Source: Phlebopus portentosus (taxonomy: Eukaryota; Basidiomycota; Agaricomycetes; Boletales; Boletinellaceae). Taken from it: a stretch of 64,000 bases of DNA. Below the pieces are notes generated by a model. It had not been told where the DNA came from and ran no database searches. It saw only the letters and a list, made by a program, of their open reading frames with translations. The stretch spans positions 2,542,001 through 2,606,000 of the forward strand of contig JAYXKI010000002.1 of assembly GCA_037892935.1 (NCBI GenBank), written 5' to 3'. Positions within the stretch are counted from its first letter, which is position 1. The number at the start of each line of letters is the position of its first letter. Below, one piece after another: positions 10,930-24,630 of this stretch. A program made the position numbers and the translations under genes.

Positions 10930-13900
10930 ATGACCGCCCTCGCGCCTTCTGCAGCACTCTCGACCTCGTCTCTCGCGGGGCCTTCACAACCAGGCCCGTC
11001 TCAGGTATCATCGTCCCTTTCTCATCCATCTTCTCCAGCAAGTCCAACTGCAAATTTTGGCTCGGCCCAGCAGGCCGCTCTCAATGCCGCCGTCGCTGGT
11101 ACTGCAAGGGGTCATACACATCTACGCTCTGGTTCAAGGCCTGGCACGCCCACTAGTATCATGCTGAACGGCACGACTGTCAACGGGAGTAGCAATAATA
11201 ATAGTACTAGTAGTAGTAGTAATAATAATAACAACAACGCCGGTGGTCCCTCGCTCGAGCCTCCTTCGGGCGTCTCGTACGCTGATTTCATCTCATCATG
11301 GAGCGACGCACACGTCGCGCGCTGGCTCGCCGCGCTCGACCCGCACGGAAAATGCGCAGCGCACGCGGGCGCGTTCCGCGCGGCCGACATCCGCGGGTCC
11401 ATCCTCCTCGACCTCGACCAGCCCTCGCTCAAAGAGATCGGCGTCACAAGCATCGGGGACCGGATACGCATCCTCAATGCCGTCAAGTCGCTGAGGATTC
11501 GTTGTAGTGCTAAGCATGCGCAGGTTAATGGGCATGGCGGACATGGGACGGGGTCCAGTGTGAGTAGCCTGGCGAGTAGTAGCAGTAGTAGTGGAACGAC
11601 GACCACGGCGAACGCCTTGATGCACTCGAGCCCGAAGCTCACTGTGACCAACACGGACTCGGTGGACGCTTTGACGCGTCAGCAACAGCAACAACAACAA
11701 CAACAACAACAGCATCATCGTAGCCGACGACCTGCACCGCTCCAGCTGCGAAGTCCATCTCAAACGCAAAATGATCTCCCGCGCCTCATCCGTGATACGG
11801 GGCCCATGCCAGACAGCGCGCGCTCGACTGGCGCTGGCGCGACGCCTCTCCGCGCTCTCCCGCTCCCGAATAGCTCGTCTCAGAGTCAGGCGAATACGCC
11901 ACAGGCTGCTTCGTCTTCGCATTCTTCGTCTGGGTCCGGCTCGGGGGGTAATTTGGGGAGTGGTAGACCGCACCTCCCGCCCCTGCCTCCGCCGCCGCGT
12001 ACGCAGATGCCGCTCCCGCCTTCTCAGGGTTCGCGTGGACAGCCAGGTCGTCTGCTCGCGGGCTCTGGGAGACGCACGCCGACTCAAGCTGAAGCGCCTC
12101 CGCCTCCGCACTACGCGCCACCTCCAGTCCCTTCGCAGGCACCGCAACAAAATCAGCAAGGTTCGGCAATCGCTCAGACGCCCACGCAGTCTCAGAACCC
12201 GGCATTACTGACGCCTTCGTCGTCTGCTTCTGCTGCTGGCGGGTGGAAGGGCGAGTATGGACTTCCTGCAGGCCCGCGTTCTGGGCAGGGAGTAAGCGCA
12301 TCTTCGCGTGCCACCTCGCCGCTTCCTGGTGGGCTTGGGCGTCGTTCTCCGGGAGGTGTGAACACGCATACGAAGGCTCCGAGCTACAGCGCGAGCAGCA
12401 CTAATTCTGCTTCCATTAAAACGGCTCCGCGTCCGAATACGAGCGGCGGACATCCGTATGCTACTGCAGGCAGCTCGAGCTCTGGAGGGTCGTCGTCGTC
12501 ATTGCAGCCTCCGTCGCAGAGCGGTGGTGCGGTTGCAGGAGCGTCTTTGTCGCTCACACTGTCACCAATCGCAGAATCATTCCTCGGTAATAGCGGTCTA
12601 CCAACGCCCGTCCCTCCCACCGCAGGGTCGTCCGCTTCATCGTCCTTAGTGAACCTCGGCGCGAGCACTTCCACCAACCCAAACGCCTCGGCGTACCACG
12701 TCGGACGGGGTCCCTTCCGTCCCTCCACACCCTCTTCTCATACAGGTCAAGGCGGCAGCGGCGCACCGTCGCTGGACGACCTGCGCCGCCGACTCGTCCG
12801 CTTCCGCCTCGCAGAAGACGGCCATAGCGCGATAATCAACGTCACGGAATGCGCGAACGGCGTGGAGGTCCTCGAGCGCGTCTTGCGCAAGTTTGGGAAA
12901 CTTGGGAGTAATATTAATGGAGGTGCGAGTGGGAATGTCGATCCGGATTCGGATGAGGGTGGGTTGAGCATTGATGGATGGGCCGTTTACCTTGATTGGG
13001 GAGATGATGAAGCTGGGCCTGGTATGTGTTTTCATTGTTTGGTGGGGGGATAATGGATTTATATTGATTTTTTGTGTATTGTACAGCGAAACCTCTACGC
13101 GAAGCCGAGCTCCTCACCCTCTGCTCTGCGGGCCCTGACCATCCCGTGCGCGAACACGGACTGACAGTGCGGCGAACGAACAAGCCGAAGCGCTCGAAGA
13201 CACTACAACAGATATTCGGCGACCCCGGGACGCCGCACTCGCCTATCCCACAGGTCAGCGTGGCGCAGGATGATGAGCAACAGCAACACCTTGGCAACTC
13301 GAGCGTTGCGTTCCCGCGCACGCTTACACCGAGCCAGGAGCGCGACAGGGAGCGTGAGATGAGGAATATGAAGCGTGCGAGCTCGATTAGCGTGTTGAGC
13401 GGGTTAGGCGTGCGCGACCCGGAGCGGATACTCGATTCGTCGGAGTCGGCCTCGCATACCCCTGCGAGTGCGGCGAACGCGAATGCGAATGGGGGTGAGA
13501 AGTCTGGGGGGAAGAGTCCGAGTGCGTCGAGCTTTGCTGGGAAGATACGGACGTTCCTCGGTGCGCGTCCGCCCAGCGAGCTCATCGCGACGCACTTGCC
13601 TGCGTACTTCCCGTATACGCAGCCGAAAGTCTTACGCCGGACCGTACGTCAGTCCATGCGGTTTAGCTCGGGTGCGGGCTTGGGACAGCGGGATAGTGCG
13701 ATTGCGGGTGCTGGGTTGGCGGCTAACGCGAGACGGGCGAGTCGGATGAGCACGGCTACTGCTGCTGGTGGGCGGACGAGCATGGCGCTCGAGAAAGAGC
13801 ACCAGAACCAGAGGAGGGCGAGTATGGCGAGCCTCCCGCCGCCCCCGGTTCCGGATAAGAACAGGACGTCGACGGACGAAGTCCCGCGGATGAGTATCTC

Positions 13901-15736
13901 CACTGAGGACGGCCACCCGATAGATTTGCACGAGGGTGGGAAGAAAGACGATAAACCGACTCCGCATCTCCTCCCTCCCGTTAACTTCCCAAGCGAGTCG
14001 TTCGCGGATTCGTTCCACGATGTTACAGTCGGGAGCTCGACGGGTCCTTCTTCTGCAACTGCAGTTGCTTCTGGAAGTGGGACTGGGGGGGCGGGGACTG
14101 GGACAGGCGCGGGTACGGATGGTGGTGCGCGGTCCGGACCGACGCCGACGATGTCGCGCACGCCGTCGACGGCATCGCGCGTGTCGCACCGCTTCAGCTA
14201 CATGTCGGAGCTGCGCGCGCGGCGGGACAGGTCCGACACGGCGAGCATGCTCACCGTCGATGAGATCACGGCGGAGGTGGAGCTGAACCGCCGGAAGAGC
14301 CTCGCTGCGAGCGTGCGCTCGCACGAGAGCAGCGTTGCTAGTGCTCGTGCGAGTATGAGTGAGCGGCCTGCGAGTACTGCTGCTTCTGCTTCTGCTGCTG
14401 GTGCTATTGTAGCTGCGGAGGGAGGAGGGAAGGAAACGTCGTCGCCTGAGGTTGACGAGGAGGAGCTGTTGATGGATGAGGATGAGGAGGGCGATGAGAT
14501 GGGGAGTGATGTGGACGATGAGGATACGCTAGATGAAGAAGAGGAGGAGGACGAGGAAGATGAGGAAGCGACGCTTGCGAATGAGGATGAGGATGCACCT
14601 GTAAAGTCTACCAGAGGTAAACAGCCGTTTCTCTCTCATCTTATTGCTGCTTGTCGCTGAGTCTATCGATTCCAGGTAAACGCGGCGCGAAATGGATCCG
14701 AGGCGCGCTCATCGGCGCGGGGTCCTTCGGGAGCGTCTACTTAGGCATGGACGCGATGAACGGCCTCCTAATGGCCGTCAAGCAAGTCGAGCTGCCCACC
14801 GGGTCCGGCCCAAACGAGCAGCGCAAAAAATCCATGCTCGAAGCGCTCGAGCGCGAGATCGACCTCCTCCGCGAGCTGCAGCACGAGAACATCGTGCAGT
14901 ACCTCGATTCGTCCTCCGACGACACGCATCTATACATTTTCCTCGAGTACGTGCCCGGCGGGAGTGTGACCGCGCTGTTGCGCAATTACGGCGCGTTCGA
15001 GGAGGCGCTGTGCAGGCACTTTGTGAGGCAGATCTTGCAGGGGCTGAATTATTTGCATAGTCGGGATATCATACATCGCGATATCAAGGGTGCGAATATC
15101 CTTGTGGATAATAAGGGCGGGATCAAGATTTCGGACTTTGGGATCTCGAAGAAGGTTGAAGAGAGTGGGTGTTGTCTTTCCCTCGTTTTTGCACAGAAAA
15201 AGTAAATAAGATACTGACGACGATTTGGCTGGCCCTTTTTTTTTTTTTTTTTTGCAGCGTTCCTGGGCGGAAATGCACGCGGCCACCGACCTTCTTTGCA
15301 AGGATCCGTGTACTGGATGGCGCCGGAGGTGGTGAAGCAACTCGCGCACACGCGCAAGGCGGACATCTGGAGCGTCGGGTGTCTCGTCGTGGAGATGCTC
15401 ACAGGCAACCATCCATACCCTACACTCAACCAAATGCAAGCCATCTTCAAGGTCCGTGTCCCCCCCCCCCTTCTTTTCCCTCTCTCTGAGGAAATTTTCT
15501 AAATACTGAATTCGTTTTATGTTGATATATAGATTGGCTCGTCCGCAAAGCCGACTGTCCCGTCAGACATCTCGCCCGAATGCGAAGACTTTCTCCAGAA
15601 GACGTTCGAGGTGAAGCACGAGGCGCGGCCGGATGCTGACGAGCTGCTCCAGCACGCTTGGATCGTCCACGGTCCTTATTCCTCTTCCGCCTCCTCTTCC
15701 TCTTCGACGACGAAAACGAAGGCTGCCAAGTCTTAG
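10930..15736 (+). CDS. STE11: STE11/Byr2-type MAP kinase kinase kinase
   Basis: Five exons: 10930-13021, 13087-14616, 14676-15164, 15258-15451 and 15533-15736 (about 1502 residues). All junctions keep frame. An in-frame ATG at 10843 would add 29 residues; I prefer 10930 because the extra segment is low-complexity. Order: Ser/Gln-rich leader, SAM domain ([19 protein letters not shown]), long Ser/Pro/Gln-rich linker with a polyQ tract, an RA-like Ras-binding domain ([20 protein letters not shown]), an acidic stretch, then the kinase at the C-terminus. The kinase shows GAGSFGSV, the VAIK-type lysine in [17 protein letters not shown] and APE, so it looks active. SAM plus RA plus STE kinase is the layout of S. 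pombe Byr2 and Ustilago Kpp4/Ubc4, which act above the mating/filamentation MAPK. It is about twice yeast Ste11 in length because of disordered linkers. Confidence 0.93.
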
Positions 15737-16620
15737 TCTTGTCTAATGTCTTTGTTTTTTTTTTCATTTATTTTTCTTTGTGCTTCTTCTTGGGATCGCA
15801 CGCGCATACGCGCTTTCTTCATGTGGAGAAACGTACTCATTTTTGCTGCTTTTCGTAAGTACGTAGATTTTCTTCCCTTTCCTCCATTTTTCCCTTCGTC
15901 CCTTGTACTCAGTCATGTCTGGTCATGTCATGCCATACATACCAACGCCCCGACGTCGTCTCTCTCTGCATTTCCTCAATTCTCTCCTCTTTCTTCTCTT
16001 GTGTTCATGCTCTGATGATTATGACGAGCTGTGTAATAGCACTCACTACTACCTAGCAAATGCCCCCCCCCCTTTTACCTACCCGCGCCTGTCCCTTCCT
16101 CATTCGTCTTCTACCTGCTCCTGCTCGCCCTTCGCACCTAATGTACATAGAGTAAACAAGCTAGCCGTACATGCCGTTCGTGACGTTGTGTTTTTTGCTA
16201 CTGCTGCCGCCTGCTGCGTGTAATTTGGATGTATTCAATCGATATACCAATACATAAGTATTTTTGAAATTGAAATGTCTATGGACGGGATATCTATCGG
16301 AGTTCGTTCGGAATACCTATTTGAATTTTTTTTTTTTTTGGGAAGGGGAAGAAAAGCTAAGACGGTTACTTATTAGACCCGCGTTCTTTTTTTTTTCTTT
16401 TTGTCTCTCTCTCCCTTTAGATAAGTTAGCTGGCCGGGCATTGGCAACGCAACGGTGCAATCATCCGATCCGTCTCAGAATGTGTATCTCCCCCCCACCC
16501 TCACCCTTCACCCTGTCCGAGTCCCATCCCAAAGGCCAGGGCAGGATACGCGATGATAATGACATCTGCCTCTCATGATCTTGCCTTTTCAAGACCTAGC
16601 CTCAGCCTCAGCCCTCAGCC
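15737..16620 (+). other. 3' flank of the MAPKKK, no gene seen
   Basis: The stretch holds T-rich and C-rich low-complexity runs (for example poly-C near 16063 and poly-T near 16330) and short unrelated open stretches. It is probably the 3' UTR/terminator of STE11 and the convergent 3' end of TRM1. Confidence 0.5.
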
Positions 16621-19600
16621 TCAGCCCTCGGCCTCGGCTTCACCTCCAGCAACGACGACTTCTTCGCGCTTGCGCTTCTTCCCCGTCGCGCGCGTCCCGG
16701 GGCCCCAATGCGGCGTCGGGTTCTGCTGGTACCGCACAAGCTTCACCTTCGACGACTGAAGCGAGTTAGACTGCGGGTGGTGTGAGAAGTTCGCTTCGAA
16801 TCTGGGATACATTGAGAGGGGTGTTTTGTTTTTTTTTTTTTCGAGTTTGGTAGTCAGTTAGTTAGTTAATTGATATTGACGGTTTGATGAGCCACAGATG
16901 GGAAATACCAAGGGAAGAAAGAGAAGAGAAGAAGAGGAAGGAGGAGGAGTAGAGATTTTTGAGTTTGAGTTCAAAGAGGTGAAATTCGGAAGACAGGGGG
17001 AAGGGAAAGGACGAAGGCGAATACGAAAAGAGAGAGACAATAAGAACGGCACGAGGTCCCCCGGAGAGATGTGGCCGCAATTGAACGTGTGATTGCAAAT
17101 TACACCGTGACCAATTCTGAGCCTCCCACCCCACCCCACCCCATAGAGGTCGAAAAACAAAGCAGGCCCGCAAAGGGCAAGGAAGGCATTCCGCACAAAA
17201 TAAAAATAAAAATGAAAGAACAAGATAACTACTTACCGCGGAGACTTGGAATGCAGATGGAATGACGGTGAATTCTCGGGTATGCTCTCAGGCTTGACGG
17301 GATGCGCCTTGACCCAGCCGCGGAAGACGTCGTGCACGTCCTGTCGCGTCGCTGTCGTCTTCAGCGAGCCCGCTAGAGCGTGTGAACGTGAGATTGAGAA
17401 ACCAGCATGGAGGAGACCGTTTCTTTTCGTATACGTATTTATTCGATAAGGAGAATATGGTACGAGATTCGGGTTAGAAAGATTCGAGACTACTGTAACA
17501 GGAAAAGGAAGCTATACGTACGACATTTCTTCCAACGATGGCGAGACGCTATGGAATATCCCTGCTACCCGGCTAGGTGTAAAGTAGAACGGAGTATCTA
17601 GTTCCTGTCCAGATCCAAGAGATCCAAGAAGTAGACATAGTTTTCAAATACGTTGAGCCCAAGAACGACACGAACAATAAGAGCTGGAAGGTAACAAAAA
17701 CGAACCTCTTTTGCAACGGTAAGCATTCCCTTCATCCTCGTCGACGTACCGTAATTCCCCGGATTCGTTTCTACGTGCGCTAGCACCTTCTCGACAAAGG
17801 ATGGATCGTGGATCGGGCCGGACCACATTGGACCTGCAACCTGTTCGGGAGGGAGACAATTACCCAAGGTGCACACAGAGCAGCGCAAGTTCACAGAACG
17901 ATCAGTAACTCAATCTCCCGCCGAAGAGAATCTTGAGGGTTTGAGAAGGGATACGCACGTGAAGTGTGCTATCGCATTCAGGGCATTTGTCCCCCACTGG
18001 AGGGCCTGCTCGCTGTCTGAATAGCAGATTCACTTGCCCGTTCTTCTCAGAGACTTTCTCGATGATTTTCCCGAGCGGTTGTTCGTAGAAGGCCTGACAG
18101 CCCGAGCAGACGTAGTAAGTTGACGTCTTGCTAAAGGTAGACGAGCATTCATGTTGAACATTATCCCCCATGATCAATGCCGAGAAAGTAATACCTTGCT
18201 GCTTTCTTGACCTCGGCTGGACTCGTTTGTATGCGGATGAATACTCGGACGTAGAAATCGATTGAAAGAGAAAGGAGAGGGTGGATGAATCGACCATATC
18301 GCGCGGCAGAAGTGGATACGCTATGAAGAACAAGCCGGAGGGCCTAGAGGGAGAGTTAAGGCAATGTTATGGAATAGTTTCTGTTCACCCCGACTTACAG
18401 CTTCGTGGCAATACTCAGCTTTCACCGGTATACCTCCATAATTCGAGAAGCTGTACACAAGTACGTCAATACGTTCAGTCAATGGATATAAGGGAACATC
18501 GGAACAAACCATTTTTCTGGATAGTTGTTCGTAGCAAGGACGGTCATGTCCGTGCATGTTACACAAACCAGTCCACCATCGTTCACACATTGGACTGCAG
18601 CGTCAATGAACGGAGCGGCAGTCCCATACGGGTCCAGGTCTACACAGTCCACTCGCAGTCTGTCGGCTCGGTGGGAATACATCAGGGCACTTCGCATTGC
18701 AAGAAATATGCAAATATAGTCAGTACGAAAATCCCGTTTAAGAGGCAATCCGATAATTCACCAAGCATCTCCTTCATTAACCTTGACTTTTGCAGGTAAT
18801 ACTCCTTTTGATGCTGAAGGTTTCGTCTTCTCGTCATTATTTTCAGTCTTCCCTCCTTCCGTTTCAGCAGACACTACGGGTGCTGGCCCAGACTCAGACC
18901 TCTCTCCAAGGTCATTAAGCTCGACGTTCCGCTTCATAGCCTCAACAGCCGCAGGCGACAAATCATTCGCAACAACATATCTATTTCAAACCAGCCGTCA
19001 GAATGAAGTACAAACAAGGAAAGATGCTGGACGGACTTGACGAGCGGGATCTCCTTCGCGTACCGGATCGCACGCAGACCAGTAGCCGACAGTGGTTCAA
19101 GAATCGTAAACCGGTAAGGAACATACTTGTTCCTGACTTGTTAATAAAGCAGGATGATATAGCATACGATGAAGACCTTACAGTAGGTTGTTTATAAGCG
19201 TCCGGTTTGTTCTGTTCTGACTCGGCAGCGGGCGCTCCTCCCTCAGCAGATGCATCGGTCATAGTAACATCAGGGGCTTCAGCAGGCTTTTTTACATCAG
19301 AGTCTCCTTCACCTGTGAAATAAATATCTTTCAACACCACATTATACTAAACGCTTGGACACTCACTCTTCGCCTTCTTCCTCCCATGCTTCTTCGCGCC
19401 TCCCTTCCCCGGCCCCTCCCTCGCAGCAGTCCGCTCCCTCCACTTCCTCTCCTTACCCTCATCAAGCGCCTCGCTCCAAACGCGTATACACGCAACGCTC
19501 AGATCACGATTGAACTCCTGCACGGGATTGAGGAACGCTTCGTCCGTGCCCGGGAGCAAGATCCGCGTGGTGTTCTCCTTGTGTAGTGTGAAGCCGTCTG

Positions 19601-19652
19601 GGACTGGGATTTCAGGCAGCGATAGTGTACTGTCCGACGTGCTTGCCATCAT
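16621..19652 (-). CDS. TRM1: tRNA (guanine26-N2)-dimethyltransferase
   Basis: Twelve exons on the minus strand: 19652-19367, 19312-19177, 19132-19037, 18980-18762, 18689-18510, 18450-18399, 18343-18195, 18130-17959, 17840-17706, 17604-17522, 17422-17237 and 16801-16621. They sum to 625 codons including the stop. The enzyme uses S-adenosylmethionine to make N2,N2-dimethylguanosine at position 26 of cytosolic and mitochondrial tRNAs. Visible family segments include [19 protein letters not shown] (SAM-binding), [33 protein letters not shown] (catalytic Asp-Pro loop) and [18 protein letters not shown] four-Cys zinc site follows (YVCSGC ... KCPEC), then the C-terminal [19 protein letters not shown] with a basic tail. 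A second ATG three bases downstream is an equal start candidate. Intron 11 (17236-16802) is 435 nt, far longer than the others. Confidence 0.93.
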
Positions 19653-19951
19653 CCTTCGGACGCGACAGAGATGCGCGCGATGTATGTACAAGGGCAGAGC
19701 CCTGAGGCTGTTGAGACGATGTATGGCGAACGTCGTTGTAGCTATTGCAGAAATTTACTTTGGTGGTGGTTGATGACTTCACTCCTCACGTGGTCGTTCA
19801 TGGCCAACTTTTTCTCACACGAAGCGCATTTGTAGTGTAGTAGTGTATGAAAAGAAAACGTCAATTCATCATCGAACACAGTACACGAATATATCGATAT
19901 CAATACAATGAAAAGAACAGAACGAAGAACGAGTCACACAGAAGACGCCAC

Positions 19952-20626
<675 letters not shown>

Positions 20627-21147
20627 TGCTGTTATCTAGATTTACGAGAATTCGGGTTTGGGGTATTATGCTGCAAAGTCCAAAGTCACCGTCAGAACGA
20701 GTTTTTTTAAGTAGAAGTACGTGTATGGGTGATACATACAGTATGAGATGCGTTTGAGAAGCGAAGATGCTTCGCAGGACTGAGAGGCAGCAGGAGAGTT
20801 GGTGGTGGAAGGAAGAGAGGCTGAGAGGTGGTCGTTGCGGCGCTCCTTCTTTATAAAGCCAAGTCAAACAATGCACGTGATGTTTTGTTCCCTCTGGCGG
20901 TCGCGTCGCGACGCGTCCTCAATTGCCACAACCACCTAATCAACGCGCTCTTCGGTCCTACAATTGAGCAGATACAACACAGTGAAAATCAATATTGGCA
21001 TCTCCGTTCATTCGCTTAACACGGTCTATGGTGAACAGTACAAGCAGTATTTCAGCATTTTATTATTTTGATCCTCTTTCCCAGTGTTCTTCAATACGTG
21101 TATGCATCTCTCCCCCAATTCTAGGTTTGCCGTCTCCGTAGTCCACG
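20627..21147. other. Intergenic, H2B promoter side
   Basis: This is the upstream region of the H2B gene, pyrimidine-rich on the coding strand near 20760-20840, followed by the 3' flank of the oxidoreductase gene. No coding signal was recognised. Confidence 0.5.
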
Positions 21148-22931
21148 TCACGCACCACTAGCTTTCGCATACTGGTCCTTTTTCTTGACTGAGCGCTCGC
21201 TAGCACGGCGAATCGCCCAAGTAAATTCGTATGTCTTGCACGCGTCCTCGAATGAGCTCAGAATTAGACCAGCCTCTTCATCATTCTCTTCAATGTCCTC
21301 GATAACGTCAATAAGGTTCGAAACCTCAGAAAAGAATGGATCATCGTCGGGGAAGCGGTGCGTTTCCTCGTAGTCATCGCCGGGACGCCGAATATAGAGG
21401 ACAGGTTGCACGTAAGGGTTCACCAGCCTAGCCATAACTGTAAGTGAGCACGCATAATTTAGCGTAGTCGTGTGCTTACTTGAGGGAATAACCATCCGCG
21501 AAGACTTCCAGTTCACAGCTGTAGTTCGTTCCTTGAAGCGCGACAGCGTGCGTCAGGCTGCCGACGGCACCGGTTTCGTATTTCCTGCGTCACTGTTAGC
21601 ATGCGTGCCATTGATGCTCACTGACAACGAACCAGACGGCACTTGTAATACGTGGAACTCTGTTCTCTGGAAGAATCTTTGACTCGTCAATGGACATTTT
21701 TGACAACTTGCCGGGTCCTTCATCCCATTCGAGAGAATGCGCTTGGACAGACGAGATATCGACATCACCGCCGAAGTAGCGGGACAGATCGCAGAAGTGG
21801 GTGCCCTGCTCCACGATAGGGCCGCAGCTACAAAACATTCAACTCTCATCAACGACTGATAATCAATGGCCATGGCTTACCTCTTGGACTTATCCCACCA
21901 GTCAGGTTTTGCAATAGCCTCATAAGCGCAAGCATAGCGCGCCACGGTAGCCATCACTGTGAGGTTATTATCCAAAATGATTTGCTTCATCATTTGCACG
22001 GCTTTCAAGTAGCGAAGCATATATCTGCTGGAGTGAGGACCGCAGTCTACTCTAAACCAAAAGGTACCTACCCAACAGAACAGACAGCACCCTTGTCGCT
22101 GATCGCTTTCGCCACTGCAAAGGCCTCCTCGATTTCAGCATCCGGGTGAGTTGCAATAGGCTTCTCAATGAACAACGCAACGCCCGGGAAGTGCTTTAGA
22201 ATTTGCAGCTCAATATCTCGTCCAGGCTTTGTGCTTCCGCGGAACATCGGGGGACTACCAATGACAAATGCACGAGGCCGCAGCCGCTCGGGCATACCCT
22301 TGAGGAACTCATCAAATGATTTGAAGATGCGTGTGTCCTTGTATGCGGACACGACGAATGAGTTGCACTTTATTTCGAGCACCTGTTGTGCACGTTCGAC
22401 GTTTGGATCGATCAACGCGACGATCTTGAGACGAGGACCGAGTTTGCTGTTAGCGGCATACAGGTTAGAAAGACGAAGTGAGGATCGCATGCGATCACGC
22501 ACTGTTCGAAAGCGGAAAGAGTGGTTCCATGGGCCTTCGTCCGAACCTATATACGCATGTTAAAGTTCAGAAATAGATTGTCCAGTTACACAATCCAGCA
22601 CATCTACGCACCAAACATGATATTCCAGCGCCAACAAAGACGACATTAAAGTCATCGTAACCACCTACATGGTGGACTCTACATCAAAGTAGTGCAGAGT
22701 CAAGTCAAGTGGCATGAGCGCATATAAGCAGGTATGATGAGCACAAACGCGTTGATGGAGAGGAGTTTCACTCAACTTGTCCATACGAATGAGCCTGGAC
22801 GGGTCGATGGACGACTTGCGCGACGCAGGGCCCGATGGCCTGCGAGACGACAAGCGCCGCTCGGAGGCGCGGCGCGAGGCCGGAAGCGTAGTGTACATGA
22901 TGATGGAGGATTGAAGCGTCGACGAGCTCAA
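21148..22931 (-). CDS. Gfo/Idh/MocA-family NAD(P)-dependent oxidoreductase
   Basis: Eight exons: 22931-22777, 22678-22612, 22546-22503, 22446-22072, 22024-21881, 21827-21633, 21584-21480 and 21427-21148, 454 residues with all phases consistent. The N-terminal Rossmann fold starts at DDFNVVFVGAG and continues KLGPRLKIVALIDPNVERAQ. VALFIEKPIATHPDAEIEEA is the EKP motif of the family. The C-terminal half is the alpha/beta dimerisation domain (RYFGGDVDISSVQAHSLEWD ... NPYVQPVLYIRRPGDD). The substrate is unknown. Between GAG and KLG the spliced frame reads ISCLVRTKAHGTTLSAFEH, whereas the neighbouring frame reads the more family-like NIMFGSDEGPWNHSF. Single-base differences at 22623-22624 and 22509-22511 would restore it. 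The first exon is Ser/Arg-rich and could be an N-terminal extension. Confidence 0.85.
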
Positions 22932-23342
22932 CTACCTCGATAGCGATGAAATTGGATTGAGCTCGGTGTCGACTCGGACGCTTGAGAAGATGATGGTGGT
23001 ATAAAGGAAAGGATGCGAGCGGAGGAAGGAGGGAGATCAGTAGGGGACTGGAGCTTAGTAGGTCCGAGCCGACCCTTCAGAGCATATTACTTCGTTTATG
23101 TAGTATACTAGGAATCTGACATAAGAGGAGATGTATAGACAGCATTCGGGTATAATTAATTCGTACATTTCATTGCTTGTATTAAATTCGTTAGAGAATC
23201 ATTGTCAAAAACAGACACGCATGCATCTCGAAAGAAAGAAAAAGGAAGAGAAAAAGATTAAAAAGCGAAAATACCAAGAAATCTCTGACAGAGAAAAAGA
23301 GCAACAGCCATAAACTAAACTAGTTCTGCGACCGCGGCATGT
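22932..23342. other. Intergenic, no gene seen
   Basis: This is the upstream region of the oxidoreductase gene and 3' flank of the coiled-coil gene. A plus-strand open stretch at 23131-23313 is Lys-rich low complexity with no recognisable domain. Confidence 0.5.
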
Positions 23343-24070
23343 TCAAAATGCGTGCGCCGATGTCTGCTGCTGGTGCTGTCCGACCTCCGAGGAATTTATC
23401 TGCTCCAGTTGCTGCTTCGCCTTTCGTTCTCGTGCAGCCAAGATCGCCTGCGTCCGTCGCTCAGCAGCAGCGAGCCGCTCACTCATCGCTTTCAGCTCCG
23501 CGTTCAGCTTCTCGTTCTCCTCCGTCAGCCTCATCACGTTCGACTGTCGCTTTTCCATCTGCTCTTTCTTCCTGTAGTCCCGTGCAATGTCATGTGTCAG
23601 TATGTGAAACAGTTTGTATGGAGTTTGAGTTTGAACGTAAGGAAGATATAAACAACTTGCAACCGTATTAAGCGAGATTTTTCTTTGTATAAAATACGCA
23701 AGAATAAAGAGGGATAGAAGAAAGAAGGGCAATGAAACGCACTTTGGGTCAATATCCGCTTCATCAAACTTCATATCGCTAATGATCTGGTCGAACGAAA
23801 ACGATAGATCGAGCTTCGTCTCAGGTAGCGACGGTGGTACAGCGGGGACCGAGGGGGTCTCCTCCGGCTGCTCCATGTTGAAACTATTGCTCGTCATGCG
23901 AGACATCCTCGATCGTCTGTATCGATATACCGGACGCAAGAACACACTCAGTCAGCTCCAGCTCATTTTTTTGCTTCCGGAGTTTGTAAGGACTGTTGAA
24001 CTGACCTGCTCTCTATTGACGAGCGGGGCTGGGGCGCATCGTCCATACCCGGGTTCTCACGCGAGCTCAT
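23343..24070 (-). CDS. Small coiled-coil protein of unknown function
   Basis: Three exons, 24070-24006, 23907-23743 and 23571-23343, give 152 residues in frame. The start MSSRENPGMDDAPQPRSS was chosen because the first intron joins it cleanly to RMSRMTSNSFNMEQPEE. Residues ~25-75 are Pro/acidic with LDLSFSFDQIISDMKFDE. The last ~80 residues form a heptad-rich, charged helix (MRLTEENEKLNAELKAM, SERLAAAERRTQAILAARER) ending Gln/His-rich. I do not recognise the family; it could be a small scaffold or complex subunit. The poly-basic run before the helix (KKKEQMEKRQ) superficially resembles a bZIP, but the Asn/Arg pattern of a bZIP basic region is absent. Confidence 0.7.
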
Positions 24071-24630
24071 GAACAACGTCGAACGAAAGAGAGCAACTAG
24101 TAAAGAAGGAGAAAGAGAAACGAAAAAGGAACGAAAAGAGAGCTGATCAAGTTGGGTTTGGTCGCAAGGGGAGTGGTAAGGTTGATTCGGTTGCAAAGCG
24201 GGCGGCACGATCGCCTCAGACTACTAATTACAGTATCCGAGCTTGTTCCAGCGCTCAGCCTTACCCGAACAACGTCCTCACCTCCTCAGGTTCTGTTCGT
24301 CTGCATCTCGTCTGAGCTCGCTTTCTTTCTGCGGCCGTTTTTAAAGCCACTATCAGTTCGAACAGCGGGCTTTGTTACTCCCCCTCGTGGCGTCATTGAT
24401 TTCATTAGGCGCTACCATCCAATACTCAAATACAAATACTTGAACTTTATTCTTGGCTCCCACGTAACAGAAACAAACGCAACCAGAACAGAACGGAAAT
24501 GATGGGTGGCCAGACACTCAGACCAGTCTCTCGTACAGACAAGAACAGGGATACAACGCGGAAAGAAAGCAAGTTATGCAAGAATCTTTGATTTACCTTT
24601 CAGGCCATGAAGGCCGCAAAACTTCTGTGC
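24071..24630. other. Intergenic, no gene seen
   Basis: This is the upstream region of the coiled-coil gene and 3' flank of the agmatinase gene. Only short open stretches without recognisable motifs are present. Confidence 0.5.

Noticed and set aside
11296..12301. Long antisense frames over STE11 exon 1 (up to 287 codons)
   Set aside because: They are Arg/Ser-rich shadows of a GC-rich low-complexity coding exon, with no domain.
23343..23571. bZIP transcription factor call for the coiled-coil protein
   Set aside because: The basic region lacks the conserved Asn-X7-Arg spacing, and the helix has no regular leucine every seventh residue over four heptads.
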